Shown in pieces: positions 51,465 through 60,753 of a stretch of 64,000 nt of DNA. Location of the stretch: the NCBI RefSeq assembly GCF_025567625.1, contig NZ_JAOQJC010000016.1, positions 1 to 64,000 of the forward strand, read 5' to 3'. The notes beneath the pieces were generated by a model, which had not been told where the DNA came from, searched no databases, and was given only the letters and a program-made list of their open reading frames with translations. Source of the DNA: Paenibacillus sp. J5C2022 (GTDB lineage Bacteria; Bacillota; Bacilli; Paenibacillales; Paenibacillaceae). Within the stretch, counting starts at the first letter, position 1. Each line of letters opens with the position of its first letter. The position numbers and the translations under genes were made by a program.

Positions 51465-52349
51465 ATGGCGAAGATAAAAACTTCGGCCGGGGACAAATGG
51501 TTTGATGCAGTCAATTTGACGCTGCTTGGTCTTGTAAGCGCGGTCGTTTTGTATCCGCTTTTATTTGTGCTGAGCGCTTCGTTCAGCAACCCTGCAGCGC
51601 TGTTCGAAGGCAAGGTGTGGTTGTTTCCCGTAGGATTCAATGTTCAGTCGTACACCCGGGTGCTGCAGGACCCGAATATCGTGACCGGTTATTTGAACAC
51701 GCTTCTCTATACTACAGTAGGGACGACACTTAATATCGCACTGACGATTTGCGCCGCGTATCCGTTATCCAGGAAAGATTTTGACGGGCGCAATACGCTG
51801 ATGATGCTGTTTACGTTTACGATGTTTTTCAGCGGAGGACTGATCCCGACGTATTTGCTGATCAAAAACCTGGGCATGATCAATACGATATGGGCGATCA
51901 TTCTGCCAAATGCCGTATCGATGTGGAATATCATTATTATGCGGACGTTCTTTCAGACGATCCCTTCGGAGCTTCACGAATCGGCGCAAATCGATGGCAG
52001 TTCCAACATCCGCACGCTGCTGCGAATCGTATTGCCATTGTCAATGCCGGTCATTGCTGTCATGATATTGTTCTACGGCGTATCGCATTGGAACGCGTTT
52101 TTTAATGCGCTTATTTATTTGTCAGATCACAGCAAATTCCCGCTGCAGCTCATCATTCGGCAAATTCTGCTGCAAAATCAAATGGGGGAGATGGTCGAAG
52201 CTACGGAAAGCTCGGTCGATCAAATATTGATTGCGGAAGGCATCAAATACGCAGTCATCGTCGTATCCAGCCTTCCGGTGCTGGTGCTGTACCCGTTCCT
52301 GCAGCGTTACTTTGTCAAAGGCGTCATGATTGGCGCGATTAAAGGGTAA
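51465..52349 (+). CDS. ABC transporter permease, LplC family (importer C)
   Basis: 294 residues from ATG 51465; in-frame GTG 51438 and TTG 51453 are alternatives, and none has ideal spacing to GGGAGGA. Motifs are LSASFSNPAALFEGKVWLFP, AAYPLSRKDFDGRN, MFFSGGLIPTYLLIKNLGMINTIWA, and the EAA loop LHESAQIDGSSNIRTLLRIVLPLSMP. It ends GVMIGAIKG, the family terminus. It forms the channel with the preceding permease. Confidence 0.9.
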   Translation: MAKIKTSAGDKWFDAVNLTLLGLVSAVVLYPLLFVLSASFSNPAALFEGKVWLFPVGFNVQSYTRVLQDPNIVTGYLNTLLYTTVGTTLNIALTICAAYPLSRKDFDGRNTLMMLFTFTMFFSGGLIPTYLLIKNLGMINTIWAIILPNAVSMWNIIIMRTFFQTIPSELHESAQIDGSSNIRTLLRIVLPLSMPVIAVMILFYGVSHWNAFFNALIYLSDHSKFPLQLIIRQILLQNQMGEMVEATESSVDQILIAEGIKYAVIVVSSLPVLVLYPFLQRYFVKGVMIGAIKG

Positions 52350-52406
52350 ACCGAGCTTGAAGGAATGCTTCTTATCGAAATACAAATCACAAGGGGGCAA
52401 AGCATC

Positions 52407-54053
52407 TTGGAAACAAGAAAACAAAAACATATCGGTGTCATTGCGACATTATTGGCGATACTGCTGCTGGTTGCCGCGTGTTCCTCGAACGAACCGGGCA
52501 CGTCGACTGGACAAAACGGGAAATCGGAGGGGAATGCGAGCGGGGAAGGGACGACATCCGTTCAACCCGAAGGACTGCCGATTGTGAGCGAGCCGCTTAC
52601 TCTAACGATGGTTGCAGGTCAATCCCACTTGCATGGGGAATGGAAAGATAAGCTGCTGTGGAAGGAAGCGGAGAAGCGGACCGGCATTCACGTGGAGTGG
52701 AATCTGGTGCCCAACGAAAACCTGCAGGAGAAGAAAAATCTGCTGTTGGCCAGCGGAGAGCTTCCGGATGCCTTCTATGGGGGAGGGATCACGACCCAGG
52801 ATCTGGTCACTTACGGCGAGCAAGGAGTATTTATTCCGCTCAATGATCTGATCGACCGCTATGCACCGAATTTCAAAAAGCTGCTTGAGCAATATCCCGA
52901 AATTCGGAAAGGCTTGACCGCACCGGACGGAAACATCTATTCACTGCCGAAAATGTCGATTAATCCTACACATCTGACGTCCACCAAACTGTTCCTTAAT
53001 CAGAAGTGGCTGGATGCCGTCGGATTGCCGGCGCCCAAGACGACGGATGAGCTCTATGAAGTGCTGAAGGCTTTCAAGGAGAAGGATCCCAACGGCAACG
53101 GCATTGCGGATGAGATACCGCTGTCGGGCGCAGATATGACGAGCGTGCTGAGAAGCCTAGCCGGCGCGTGGGGATTGAATAATAGAGGAATATCGCATGC
53201 CAACGTCGATTTCGATGAACAAGAGAACAAGCTGCGGTTCGTGCCTGCCGATCCCAAATACAAGGAAATGATGCAGTTTCTAAGCCGGCTGTACAAGGAA
53301 GGACTTCTCGATAACGAAATCTTCACGTCCAACAATTCGATTATTACCGCCAAGATCGCGCAGGATACCGTAGGCGCATTCATGAATATCAACACGGTAT
53401 GGGCCGGAGACAAGCGAACGATTTTCCGTGGCATTCCGGAAGCCTTGAAGGGTCCTGAAGGCGATCAGCTATGGGCTGGCGTATCGCCCAACCTGCAGGT
53501 GGCCGGAGCATTTGTCATCACGAATGAGAATAAGCATCCAGAGGCTACCATGCGATGGGCCGATTATTTCATAGACGGAGATGGCGCCGTTCTGTATTGG
53601 ATGGGGATGGAGGGCGTGACTTACGAGATGAGAGACGGCAAGTATCGCTTCGTCGAAGATATTGTCAACAATCCGGATGGCATGACGCTGGACCAAGCGA
53701 TCTCAAGAGAGCTGGTAGCTCCGTTCACAAGTCATCCTATTGTAAGGGAAGAACGCTTCGCCTGGGATACGGGAGAAGGGCTGGAGGAAGTGATGGAGGC
53801 CGCGGCATGGCTGGAACCATATAAGCCGAAGGAAGTATGGCCGGCTTTCATCTTCACAGCGGAGGAGAACGAACGGATCGTGGCGTTGTCCAACGATATC
53901 GGCACCTATGTAGGCGAGATGCGCGCCCAGTTCGTTACCGGCAAAGTATCGGTGGAGGAAGCTTGGGACGAGTATATCAGCACGATTGAGCGTATGGGCT
54001 TGAATGATTATATGGCGATTTACGAGGCTGCTTACGAGCGATACAAGAACTAA
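52407..54053 (+). CDS. Oligosaccharide-binding lipoprotein (importer C)
   Basis: 548 residues from TTG 52407, chosen because AAGGGGG lies 9 nt upstream and the lipoprotein signal then has normal length (LLAILLLVAAC, Cys25). An ATG at 52365 would give an atypically long n-region. It is a large LplA-like protein with KEKDPNGNGIADEIPLSG, an EF-hand-like calcium loop as in AlgQ-type alginate-binding proteins. The order permease, permease, lipoprotein matches importer A, unlike importer B. Confidence 0.9.
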   Translation: METRKQKHIGVIATLLAILLLVAACSSNEPGTSTGQNGKSEGNASGEGTTSVQPEGLPIVSEPLTLTMVAGQSHLHGEWKDKLLWKEAEKRTGIHVEWNLVPNENLQEKKNLLLASGELPDAFYGGGITTQDLVTYGEQGVFIPLNDLIDRYAPNFKKLLEQYPEIRKGLTAPDGNIYSLPKMSINPTHLTSTKLFLNQKWLDAVGLPAPKTTDELYEVLKAFKEKDPNGNGIADEIPLSGADMTSVLRSLAGAWGLNNRGISHANVDFDEQENKLRFVPADPKYKEMMQFLSRLYKEGLLDNEIFTSNNSIITAKIAQDTVGAFMNINTVWAGDKRTIFRGIPEALKGPEGDQLWAGVSPNLQVAGAFVITNENKHPEATMRWADYFIDGDGAVLYWMGMEGVTYEMRDGKYRFVEDIVNNPDGMTLDQAISRELVAPFTSHPIVREERFAWDTGEGLEEVMEAAAWLEPYKPKEVWPAFIFTAEENERIVALSNDIGTYVGEMRAQFVTGKVSVEEAWDEYISTIERMGLNDYMAIYEAAYERYKN

Positions 54054-54072
54054 TCGAAGAGGATGAATCCAT

Positions 54073-55176
54073 ATGAACATAGCGGACAGCGACGCCGCTT
54101 TAATCCCGGTCCCGTTAACGGATATTCGAGGGAACGGCAAGTATGATGATGCCGAGCGCTTGTTCCAGGGCATACCGACGATTGAGAAAACGCCCGGGGG
54201 AACGTTGTGGGCCGCCTTCTACGGCGGGGGCGATAACGAAGGACCGAACAATTATGTGCTGATCGTCACGAGCGATGATAACGGGCGTACCTGGTCGTCC
54301 CCGACATGGGCGATCGATCCGCCCGGGCTCGTGAGAGCCTTCGATCCGTGCCTGTGGGTCGACCCGCTGGGCCGGCTGTGGCTCTTCTGGGCGCAAAGCT
54401 TCGGCGAGACGATATTTGACGGCAGATGCGGCGTCTGGGCTTCCGTGTGCGGCAATCCTGATGCGGCACAGCCGGAGTGGGGGTTACCGAGGCGAATTGC
54501 CCATGGTATCATGATGAATAAACCGACGGTGCTTTCCTCCGGAGAATGGCTGCTGCCATCGGCTGTCTGGTCTTGCATGTCCTCCAGCCTGCACAGCTTG
54601 CCGGAAGAACGGTTCTCACAGGTGCTGGCGTCGGCCGATCAAGGCGAGAGCTTTAATAAGCGGGGCCATGCCGACGTGCCCAATCGTCATTTCGACGAGC
54701 ATATGATTGTGGAACGCAAGGACGGCAGCTTATGGATGTTGGTGAGAACCTATTACGGCATCGGTGAAAGCGTTTCCGAAGATGGAGGGCTAACCTGGAG
54801 TCCCGGCAAGCCGACGCGGCTGGGGGGACCGAGCTCACGATTTTTCATCCGCCGGCTTCGTTCCGGGAGGCTGCTGCTCGTCAATCATTACGGCTACAGA
54901 GGACGCAGCCATCTGACAGCGCAGTTGTCGGAGGACGACGGCCTCACCTGGTCCGAGGGGCTTCTGCTTGATGAGAGAAGCGATATTTCTTATCCGGACG
55001 GTACGGAGGATGCGGCAGGTTGCATCTATATTATTTATGATCGGGAGAGGTATAAGGAGAAACAAATTCTGATGGCCGTCTTCACGGAAGAAGATGTGCT
55101 CGCGGAATGCTGCGTATCAGAAGCAGCCCGGCTGAAGGTGCTTGTTCATCAGGCTGGAGTGCTGCGCGAAAAATAA
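54073..55176 (+). CDS. Sialidase-superfamily (BNR/Asp-box) six-bladed propeller protein
   Basis: 367 residues, no signal peptide. Four Asp-box-like turns are seen: TSDDNGRTWSSP, SADQGESFNKRG, SEDGGLTWSPG and SEDDGLTWSEG. Other blade marks are GGTLWAAFYGGGDNEGP, FDPCLWVDPLGRLWLFWAQS, MMNKPTVLSSGEWLLPSAVW and RKDGSLWMLVRTYYGIGES. The fold is that of neuraminidases (GH33) and relatives. Because it is cytosolic and lies in a glycan importer operon, activity on imported oligosaccharides is likely, but sialic acid is not implied. The catalytic Arg triad was not assigned. It begins 19 nt after the lipoprotein gene. Confidence 0.8.
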   Translation: MNIADSDAALIPVPLTDIRGNGKYDDAERLFQGIPTIEKTPGGTLWAAFYGGGDNEGPNNYVLIVTSDDNGRTWSSPTWAIDPPGLVRAFDPCLWVDPLGRLWLFWAQSFGETIFDGRCGVWASVCGNPDAAQPEWGLPRRIAHGIMMNKPTVLSSGEWLLPSAVWSCMSSSLHSLPEERFSQVLASADQGESFNKRGHADVPNRHFDEHMIVERKDGSLWMLVRTYYGIGESVSEDGGLTWSPGKPTRLGGPSSRFFIRRLRSGRLLLVNHYGYRGRSHLTAQLSEDDGLTWSEGLLLDERSDISYPDGTEDAAGCIYIIYDRERYKEKQILMAVFTEEDVLAECCVSEAARLKVLVHQAGVLREK

Positions 55177-55215
55177 TAGTCAAACGTTCAGAGGCAAGTG
55201 TACGGGGGGATCGCG

Positions 55216-57543
55216 ATGAAAAGGCTTGTGAACAAATTTCGGCTGCGGAAGCCGTCTATCCGTTTTTTGAAATACTTCTTTTCCTATGTGCTTCTGGTCG
55301 TTCTTCTGCTACTAACCGTAGGGAGTCTCGTCTATGCGCAGGTGATTGAAACGCTCCGGGAGGAGGTCGAGCGGTCCAATCAAGCGATGTTGAAGCAAAT
55401 CAGCGACATGATGGATGTCCGGGTGCAGGAAATGCATCGTATATCGGTGCAAATTGCATCGCATCCTCAATTGAAGTCTTTCAAGATGGCGCAAGGCGGT
55501 TACGATACGCTTCGGGCGGTCAGAGAATTGAAAACGTTCATTTCCACGAACTCCTTTCTGTACGATCTTGCGCTTTACTCTGAATATCAGGGGGAAGGCC
55601 GATTTTATGCGGCGAGCGGCACGTATGGGGCCGACATGTTTTTCGAGCACATTTATAAGTACGACACCTGGGAACTGAACGATTTCTTGCAGGCGGGGGA
55701 CGATCTGACAATGCCGCTGTTAAGACCCGTCGAGACGCTGAAGGCGCATGGGGCGGATGGCATACGGATGGCGACCTTGCTCTATCCGCTTCAGACGAGT
55801 ACGGAAGGCTCACGCCAGGTGCTTCTCTTTCTGATTAAGGGCAGCGAGCTGCAGCGCATGCTCGAGAAGGTATTTCAGGGCTATAACGGATACGCTTCGA
55901 TATTGGATCGTGACGGTACCCCTATATTGTCCGTGTCCAGAGGAGACAATGGCGCGGATGAAGCGGAATTTCTGAATCTGATGGGCAACGGCGCGCTTTC
56001 CGGCGAACAGGGAGGCGCTGCCGTCTTGGGCGATTATGCGGTCGTGAAGCAAGTATCCGATTATACGAAATGGTCCTATGCCGTGGCGATACCGACTGGC
56101 CAAATGATGAAGAAGGTGAACGACACCAAGGCGATCTTCTATTGGACGGCCGTCATTGCGGTGATCATCGGCGCACTCGTCTCCTACGTGCTGGCTTGGG
56201 GCGCGTACCGGCCGCTGCGTCAACTTGTGGAATCGATCGGCCGCAAGCGTCTCAATGCCGTTGCGAGAAGCAAGGACGAACTTGTCTGGCTCTCGCAGCA
56301 GTTCGATCACATTTCCGACGAGAACCGGGGCTTGCGTGTGCAATTGAATACAAGGCTCGGCATGGTGAAGGAACAGTTTCTGTTCAAGCTGATGCAGGGC
56401 TCGATCTGCCATGCGGATGAACTGAACGGCTACATCGATTCCGCCGAGCTGCGTCTCGGCGGACCGCGGTTCGCGATCCTATGGTTTTGGATTGACGACT
56501 ACGAGTGGTTTGAGCTGAAGAATAACAATAAGATGCAAAATTTGCTGCGTTACAGCATTATGAATGTCGCTGAAGAGCTCGCCCTGAATATCGGACATGG
56601 CTATGCGGCCGTGCTGGGCGATGTGCGCGGGATTGCGATGATTGTAAGTATCGAGCAGGAGGAGTCTTCCACAGTGTTGTCGGAGCGGCTGGCTGAAGAG
56701 GCGGCAGCGTTCTTCCGGGACAATTTTCCGTTCACGATTACCGTTGGCATCTCCGATGAATTTCAGGAGCTTCTGGCTGCGCCTAAGTATGTCGATCAAG
56801 CCTGCAGAGCAGCTGCCTATCGATTTCTGCTCGGTTCGAACAGGGTAATCAGGCAGCGTGACCTCCCTGTGAAATCTGAACGCGCCGCGGAATATCGCAA
56901 GGAACAGGAAGAACGGATTATTCATGCGCTGGTTCAAGGACAGAGCGAGGAAGTTGAGCGGCTCCTGCGAGAGATCATAAGCGAATTCAAGCATGACGGC
57001 ATCGTTCTGGCGGATGCGGAGAAGATATGCGCCCTTCTCGTCAACACGATACAAAAATCGCTTCAAGAATTTGACCTCCGGCCCGATCCCGAGCTGAAAA
57101 GCCGGCTTGACAGGGTGTTCTCGCTAAATTATGAAACGATTATGCAGTTCGAAGCCGAACTGGTGCATTGCTGCCGAATGATAGCCGATTGCAGCAGGCA
57201 GGCGAAGGAAAGCAAAAATTTTGAGCTTCGTGACAAGCTGTTCATGTATCTCGACCAAACATATGGAAATCCCGGACAGTGTCTCGATACGATCGCGAAC
57301 GAATTCAACATGTCGCCTTCTTATTTGACGCGATACTTCAAAAATCAGACGGGTTATTCGCTGATCGAATATTTGGATCATCTTCGGCTGCAGCACGCCA
57401 AGCGGTTGTTGCGTGAGACGGACCGGACGGTCAAAGAGATTGTCGAGCTAGTGGGGTATACCGATGTCAACAACTTTAACCGCAAATTCAAAAAGAAAGA
57501 AGGCGCAACACCAACCGAGTACAAGAGAATGTTGATGCAATGA
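55216..57543 (+). CDS. YesS-like membrane-bound AraC regulator (importer C)
   Basis: 775 residues from ATG 55216, preceded by GGGGGG. First helix about 16-41 (FFSYVLLVVLLLLTVGSLVY), extracytoplasmic Cache-like sensor (about 42-300), second helix about 306-330 (WTAVIAVIIGALVSYVLAWG). A cytoplasmic linker with a GGDEF-like middle fold (TITVGISDEFQELLAAPKYVDQA) leads to an AraC domain at the end (about 675-775: QCLDTIANEFNMSPSYLTRYFKNQTG; TVKEIVELVGYTDVNNFNRKFKK; TPTEYKRM). It joins sensing and DNA binding in one chain, the one-component counterpart of YesM/YesN. Same plan and length as Bacillus YesS. Confidence 0.9.
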   Translation: MKRLVNKFRLRKPSIRFLKYFFSYVLLVVLLLLTVGSLVYAQVIETLREEVERSNQAMLKQISDMMDVRVQEMHRISVQIASHPQLKSFKMAQGGYDTLRAVRELKTFISTNSFLYDLALYSEYQGEGRFYAASGTYGADMFFEHIYKYDTWELNDFLQAGDDLTMPLLRPVETLKAHGADGIRMATLLYPLQTSTEGSRQVLLFLIKGSELQRMLEKVFQGYNGYASILDRDGTPILSVSRGDNGADEAEFLNLMGNGALSGEQGGAAVLGDYAVVKQVSDYTKWSYAVAIPTGQMMKKVNDTKAIFYWTAVIAVIIGALVSYVLAWGAYRPLRQLVESIGRKRLNAVARSKDELVWLSQQFDHISDENRGLRVQLNTRLGMVKEQFLFKLMQGSICHADELNGYIDSAELRLGGPRFAILWFWIDDYEWFELKNNNKMQNLLRYSIMNVAEELALNIGHGYAAVLGDVRGIAMIVSIEQEESSTVLSERLAEEAAAFFRDNFPFTITVGISDEFQELLAAPKYVDQACRAAAYRFLLGSNRVIRQRDLPVKSERAAEYRKEQEERIIHALVQGQSEEVERLLREIISEFKHDGIVLADAEKICALLVNTIQKSLQEFDLRPDPELKSRLDRVFSLNYETIMQFEAELVHCCRMIADCSRQAKESKNFELRDKLFMYLDQTYGNPGQCLDTIANEFNMSPSYLTRYFKNQTGYSLIEYLDHLRLQHAKRLLRETDRTVKEIVELVGYTDVNNFNRKFKKKEGATPTEYKRMLMQ

Positions 57544-57567
57544 TTCCAAGTGGAGGAGTGATGGAAC

Positions 57568-59412
57568 GTGACAATGAGCAGAAGACAGGCATTAGCCTTG
57601 ATGGGCATGGCCGGCGTGGCCGCAATGACGGGTGGTGCGATCGAGGCTCATGCGCGATCGTTAGGGCTGGAAGAGCAAGCAGCATCCCAGACGCTCAAGG
57701 GATCGGGGAAGGGCAAGCCTTCGAGCGGCGGAGCTTTCGTCAGTGTGATGGACTACGGGGCCAAGGGAGACGGAATAACGGATGATTCCGCCGCGATTCA
57801 AGCCGCATTCGACGCAGTCCCTCCCGGCAGCGTTGTCTTCTTCCCGAGCGGCACTTACCTGTGCGGCATTGCTCCGGGAAACAATGTTGAATGCTTGAAC
57901 ATTGTGAAGGAGGGCATTCATGCCATTGGAAGCGGGGTGATTAAGAGAGCGCCGAATGCACAGGGCTTCCTGCTGCGCATATCGGCGAACAACGTCATTG
58001 TGGACGGACTGACGTTCGACGGCAACCGTGGCGCTGCCGGAGTGGCTGACGGACTTGGTACCGGAGCTACGCTCCGCTCCTTTGGCTGCGTCAGCGGGAA
58101 AATAATGAACTGCCGATTCCTTCATTCGCCAACCCAGCATATCGATCTGGGAAGGGAAACTCATCGCTGGACGATTCAAGGAAATTACTTCGAGAGCTTC
58201 TATCGGTCTGCCATTCAGATCGGACCGGAAGCCGCTGATCTTGAGGGCTGCCACTATAACGTGGTCGCCTACAACCATATAAAGGGCGACCTGCCCAATG
58301 CGGTTCGGACGTCCAACGGCATCTTTTTCACATCGAGCGCAACCACACAGGCGCATGATCTGAAGACGTGCGATCACAATGTCATTATCGGCAACGTAGT
58401 AGAGGATGTGGCGGATGTAGGAATTGAGTCCGGCTATAAATGCCGGTTCACCGTCATAAGCGACAACACCGTCAAGCGTTCGTTCAATTCAGCCATTCTC
58501 GTCCGGGACAACCATTACACATCGATTAAAGGGAATACAATCAGCTGCCGGACCGGTCACACCGGATCTGTAAAACAAGGCATCTACGTAGACGGCGTTT
58601 CCATAACCGGAGATGCCGCCCCTTGGACATCCGCATACTGCGTTGTCGAGGGCAACACTATAAAGAATGGCGAGGTAGGGGGAATCTCTGTCATTGCCGC
58701 TCAATACTCCGTGGTGGCCAACAACGTCATCGACGGATTCTCCAACACGAATGGCTCGTCAGGCATCAATGTCAAGAGCGGATTCGTCCGTTGTCATAAC
58801 AATATTATACGGACTTATCAATTCGGAATTCGAGTCTCGCTGGAAGGCAACAGGCCGTTATCGAATGTTCTGGAAGCCGCGGCTATCAAGGATAACTTAA
58901 TAGAATCCTGTCGGCACGGTATATTTGTTGATTCGTCCAGTGTAGCGATGGAGCTGAGACACGCTGATATCACTTCCAACCGGATGCGCCAGCTGACGCA
59001 CGCTCCGATCGCGCTCAGCACATCGGCTGCCCCGACCATCTCGAATTGCCGGTTGTTCGATAATCAGGAAGTGGATGAGCCGCACAAGCAAAGCGATTCG
59101 CAATTCACATCGACCAAGTTTATTACGGCTTCTTCCGGGATCGAATGCGAAGCGCCTGACATAGCGCTCGGCTCCGTCGTTCTGTTTGACCGCTATGTCG
59201 CCGGCATCGTTGTTCTGCGAGCGGATAATAATGAGACGGCTGCATTTCTGACGGACGGAGCGGGGAATGTTACGCCGATTGCGGAGAGCGCGAATATGGG
59301 CGTAGCCGGCGGAATGAAGCCTTATACGCTGGAAGCGGAGTCCGGCTCTTTTGTTCTGAAGAGATTGTCGCCGGATAGAAAAATCCAGTTTATTAAGGCG
59401 ACGTTGCTTTAA
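57568..59412 (+). CDS. Tat-exported right-handed beta-helix protein (pectate-lyase-3 type)
   Basis: 614 residues from GTG 57568, with GGAGGAG 9 nt upstream. Twin-arginine signal at the very N-terminus: SRRQALALMGMAGVAAMTGG (Arg5, Arg6), cleaved near AHARS. The beta-helix starts with VSVMDYGAKGDGITDDSAAIQAAFDAVPPGSVVFFPSGTYL. Regular coils follow with NVIVDGLTFDGNRG, HNVIIGNVVEDVADVGIESG and NNVIDGFSNTNGSSGINV, to about 500. A small beta domain ends the protein. It resembles the first Tat beta-helix protein in export route and opening motif, but lacks the long pre-signal lead. Likely an extracellular lyase or hydrolase of the glycan. Confidence 0.82.
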   Translation: MTMSRRQALALMGMAGVAAMTGGAIEAHARSLGLEEQAASQTLKGSGKGKPSSGGAFVSVMDYGAKGDGITDDSAAIQAAFDAVPPGSVVFFPSGTYLCGIAPGNNVECLNIVKEGIHAIGSGVIKRAPNAQGFLLRISANNVIVDGLTFDGNRGAAGVADGLGTGATLRSFGCVSGKIMNCRFLHSPTQHIDLGRETHRWTIQGNYFESFYRSAIQIGPEAADLEGCHYNVVAYNHIKGDLPNAVRTSNGIFFTSSATTQAHDLKTCDHNVIIGNVVEDVADVGIESGYKCRFTVISDNTVKRSFNSAILVRDNHYTSIKGNTISCRTGHTGSVKQGIYVDGVSITGDAAPWTSAYCVVEGNTIKNGEVGGISVIAAQYSVVANNVIDGFSNTNGSSGINVKSGFVRCHNNIIRTYQFGIRVSLEGNRPLSNVLEAAAIKDNLIESCRHGIFVDSSSVAMELRHADITSNRMRQLTHAPIALSTSAAPTISNCRLFDNQEVDEPHKQSDSQFTSTKFITASSGIECEAPDIALGSVVLFDRYVAGIVVLRADNNETAAFLTDGAGNVTPIAESANMGVAGGMKPYTLEAESGSFVLKRLSPDRKIQFIKATLL

Positions 59413-59491
59413 TAACGTTCTCCTTCAATTCTCCACTTGCAGCGAAGAACTTATGATTTCAACCTGTTGGACTTCATCATCAATAATGTGC

Positions 59492-59518
59492 AGCACCGGG
59501 ATTTTCCGGTGCTTTTTC
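59492..59518 (+). terminator. Terminator of importer C operon
   Basis: AGCACCGG / CCGGTGCT, a perfect 8-bp stem with a 6-nt loop followed by TTTTTC. It ends the transcript from the permease to the beta-helix gene. Confidence 0.85.
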
Positions 59519-59619
59519 ATTGTTTCTAGTCTGAACTGTGGATACCTTCTTCAGTTCTGCTCTCGTCAATGTCAATGTCTCTTGTCTCATAGTGACATTA
59601 TCTCAGAACAAAATAATGC

Positions 59620-59667
59620 TTGAATTCCCAAAAAGATTAGGTTATTATCAAAATGGTAACGCAATCA
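59620..59667 (+). promoter_or_regulatory. lacI-type regulator promoter with operator at the start site
   Basis: TTGAAT (59620-59625), 17 bp, TATTAT (59643-59648). The sequence TGGTAACGCAATCA (59654-59667) covers the predicted start. It has the TG...CG...CA form of LacI/GalR operators, with imperfect symmetry around the central CG. Confidence 0.6.
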
Positions 59668-59688
59668 TTTCAAGTGGAGACAAGATAA

Positions 59689-60753
59689 ATGGCAACTTTA
59701 AAAGATGTGGCTAAACTGGCTGGTGTAGCACCCATTACGGTTTCAAGGGTTATTAATGATCCCCAATCCGTCAAGGAACGGACTCGACTGAAAGTGGAGC
59801 AAGCGATCAAGCAAATCAATTACATGCCTAACAGCATTGCGCGAAGTCTGGTAACCAATCGAACGAATACGATAGGCGTGTTGCTGTCCAATATTGCTAA
59901 TCCCTACTTCTCAGATTTTATTCTCGGCGTTGAGACTAAAGCGAGGGAGCTTGGGAAAAACGTTTTTATATGCAATGGGATGAACTATGAGAGCGCGATG
60001 AGCAACATCAATCTTCTAATGGAGAAGCGTGTGGACGGGATGATTCTCACCTCGTTCGAATTCGATTCAATCGGTTTGCAGGAGAAACTGCTAAGAGAGC
60101 TGGAGCGACTTAACGCGAATGAGAAGCATTCGGTTCAATTCGTGCTTGTTGATCCTTCTCCCAAGCAAACACTGCTCACTTCGATCCAAATCGATAACTA
60201 CATGGCAGCGACGGTGGCGATGGATCATCTGCATGAACTGGGACATAAAGCGATTGCGCACTTGTCCTTAAACAGGGATGCGGATGTATGGATTGACCGC
60301 TTTAAGGCCTATAAAGACGCGCAAGGGAGAATTAATATTCCGCTGAACACGGAACATATCGCCCTTATTGACAAGGAAGATGTGCGATTGGCGGAAGAAG
60401 CGACCTACCGTTTGCTCCTCACTACGCCGCGGCCTACAGCTATATTTGCGGCTAACGACACATTGGCAGTAGGAGCGCTACAGGCTGCTCACCGTACAAG
60501 GCTCAGAATTCCGGAGGATATCTCCATTATCGGGATTGACGGCAACGATATTGCAAAGCACAGCTATCCAAGAATGACGACTGTCGTTCATCCCCGCTAT
60601 CGCTTGGGAGAGCTGTCGGCGGAGCTGCTGATCGATTTGATTAACGGGAAGGAGGATACAGCCAGCCTGCTGATTAAATGTACGCTGCAGGTGAATGAAA
60701 GTACAGGACCGCTATTAATGCAGACGGAGGGTATCAATGAACAGCATGACTGA
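59689..60753 (+). CDS. LacI/GalR-family transcriptional regulator
   Basis: 354 residues. The N-terminal helix-turn-helix reads ATLKDVAKLAGVAPITVSRV followed by INDPQSVKERTR, with the hinge helix PNSIARSLVTNRTNTIGVLL. The sugar-binding domain has NIANPYFSDFILGVE, MEKRVDGMILTS, DNYMAATVAMDHLHELGHKAIAHL and FAANDTLAVGALQA. GTGGAGAC precedes the ATG. An operator-like sequence covers its own promoter. The GH78 gene overlaps its 3' end by 17 nt, so the rhamnosidase is co-expressed and the inducer is probably a rhamnose-containing sugar. Confidence 0.93.
   Translation: MATLKDVAKLAGVAPITVSRVINDPQSVKERTRLKVEQAIKQINYMPNSIARSLVTNRTNTIGVLLSNIANPYFSDFILGVETKARELGKNVFICNGMNYESAMSNINLLMEKRVDGMILTSFEFDSIGLQEKLLRELERLNANEKHSVQFVLVDPSPKQTLLTSIQIDNYMAATVAMDHLHELGHKAIAHLSLNRDADVWIDRFKAYKDAQGRINIPLNTEHIALIDKEDVRLAEEATYRLLLTTPRPTAIFAANDTLAVGALQAAHRTRLRIPEDISIIGIDGNDIAKHSYPRMTTVVHPRYRLGELSAELLIDLINGKEDTASLLIKCTLQVNESTGPLLMQTEGINEQHD

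Noticed and set aside
54073..55176. Bona fide secreted sialidase
   Set aside because: Asp boxes give the fold only; there is no signal peptide, the Arg triad was not identified and the locus has no other sialic-acid genes.
55810..57066. Two ~200-codon minus-strand ORFs opposite the YesS-like gene
   Set aside because: Composition typical of antisense reading of a helical protein; no start context.
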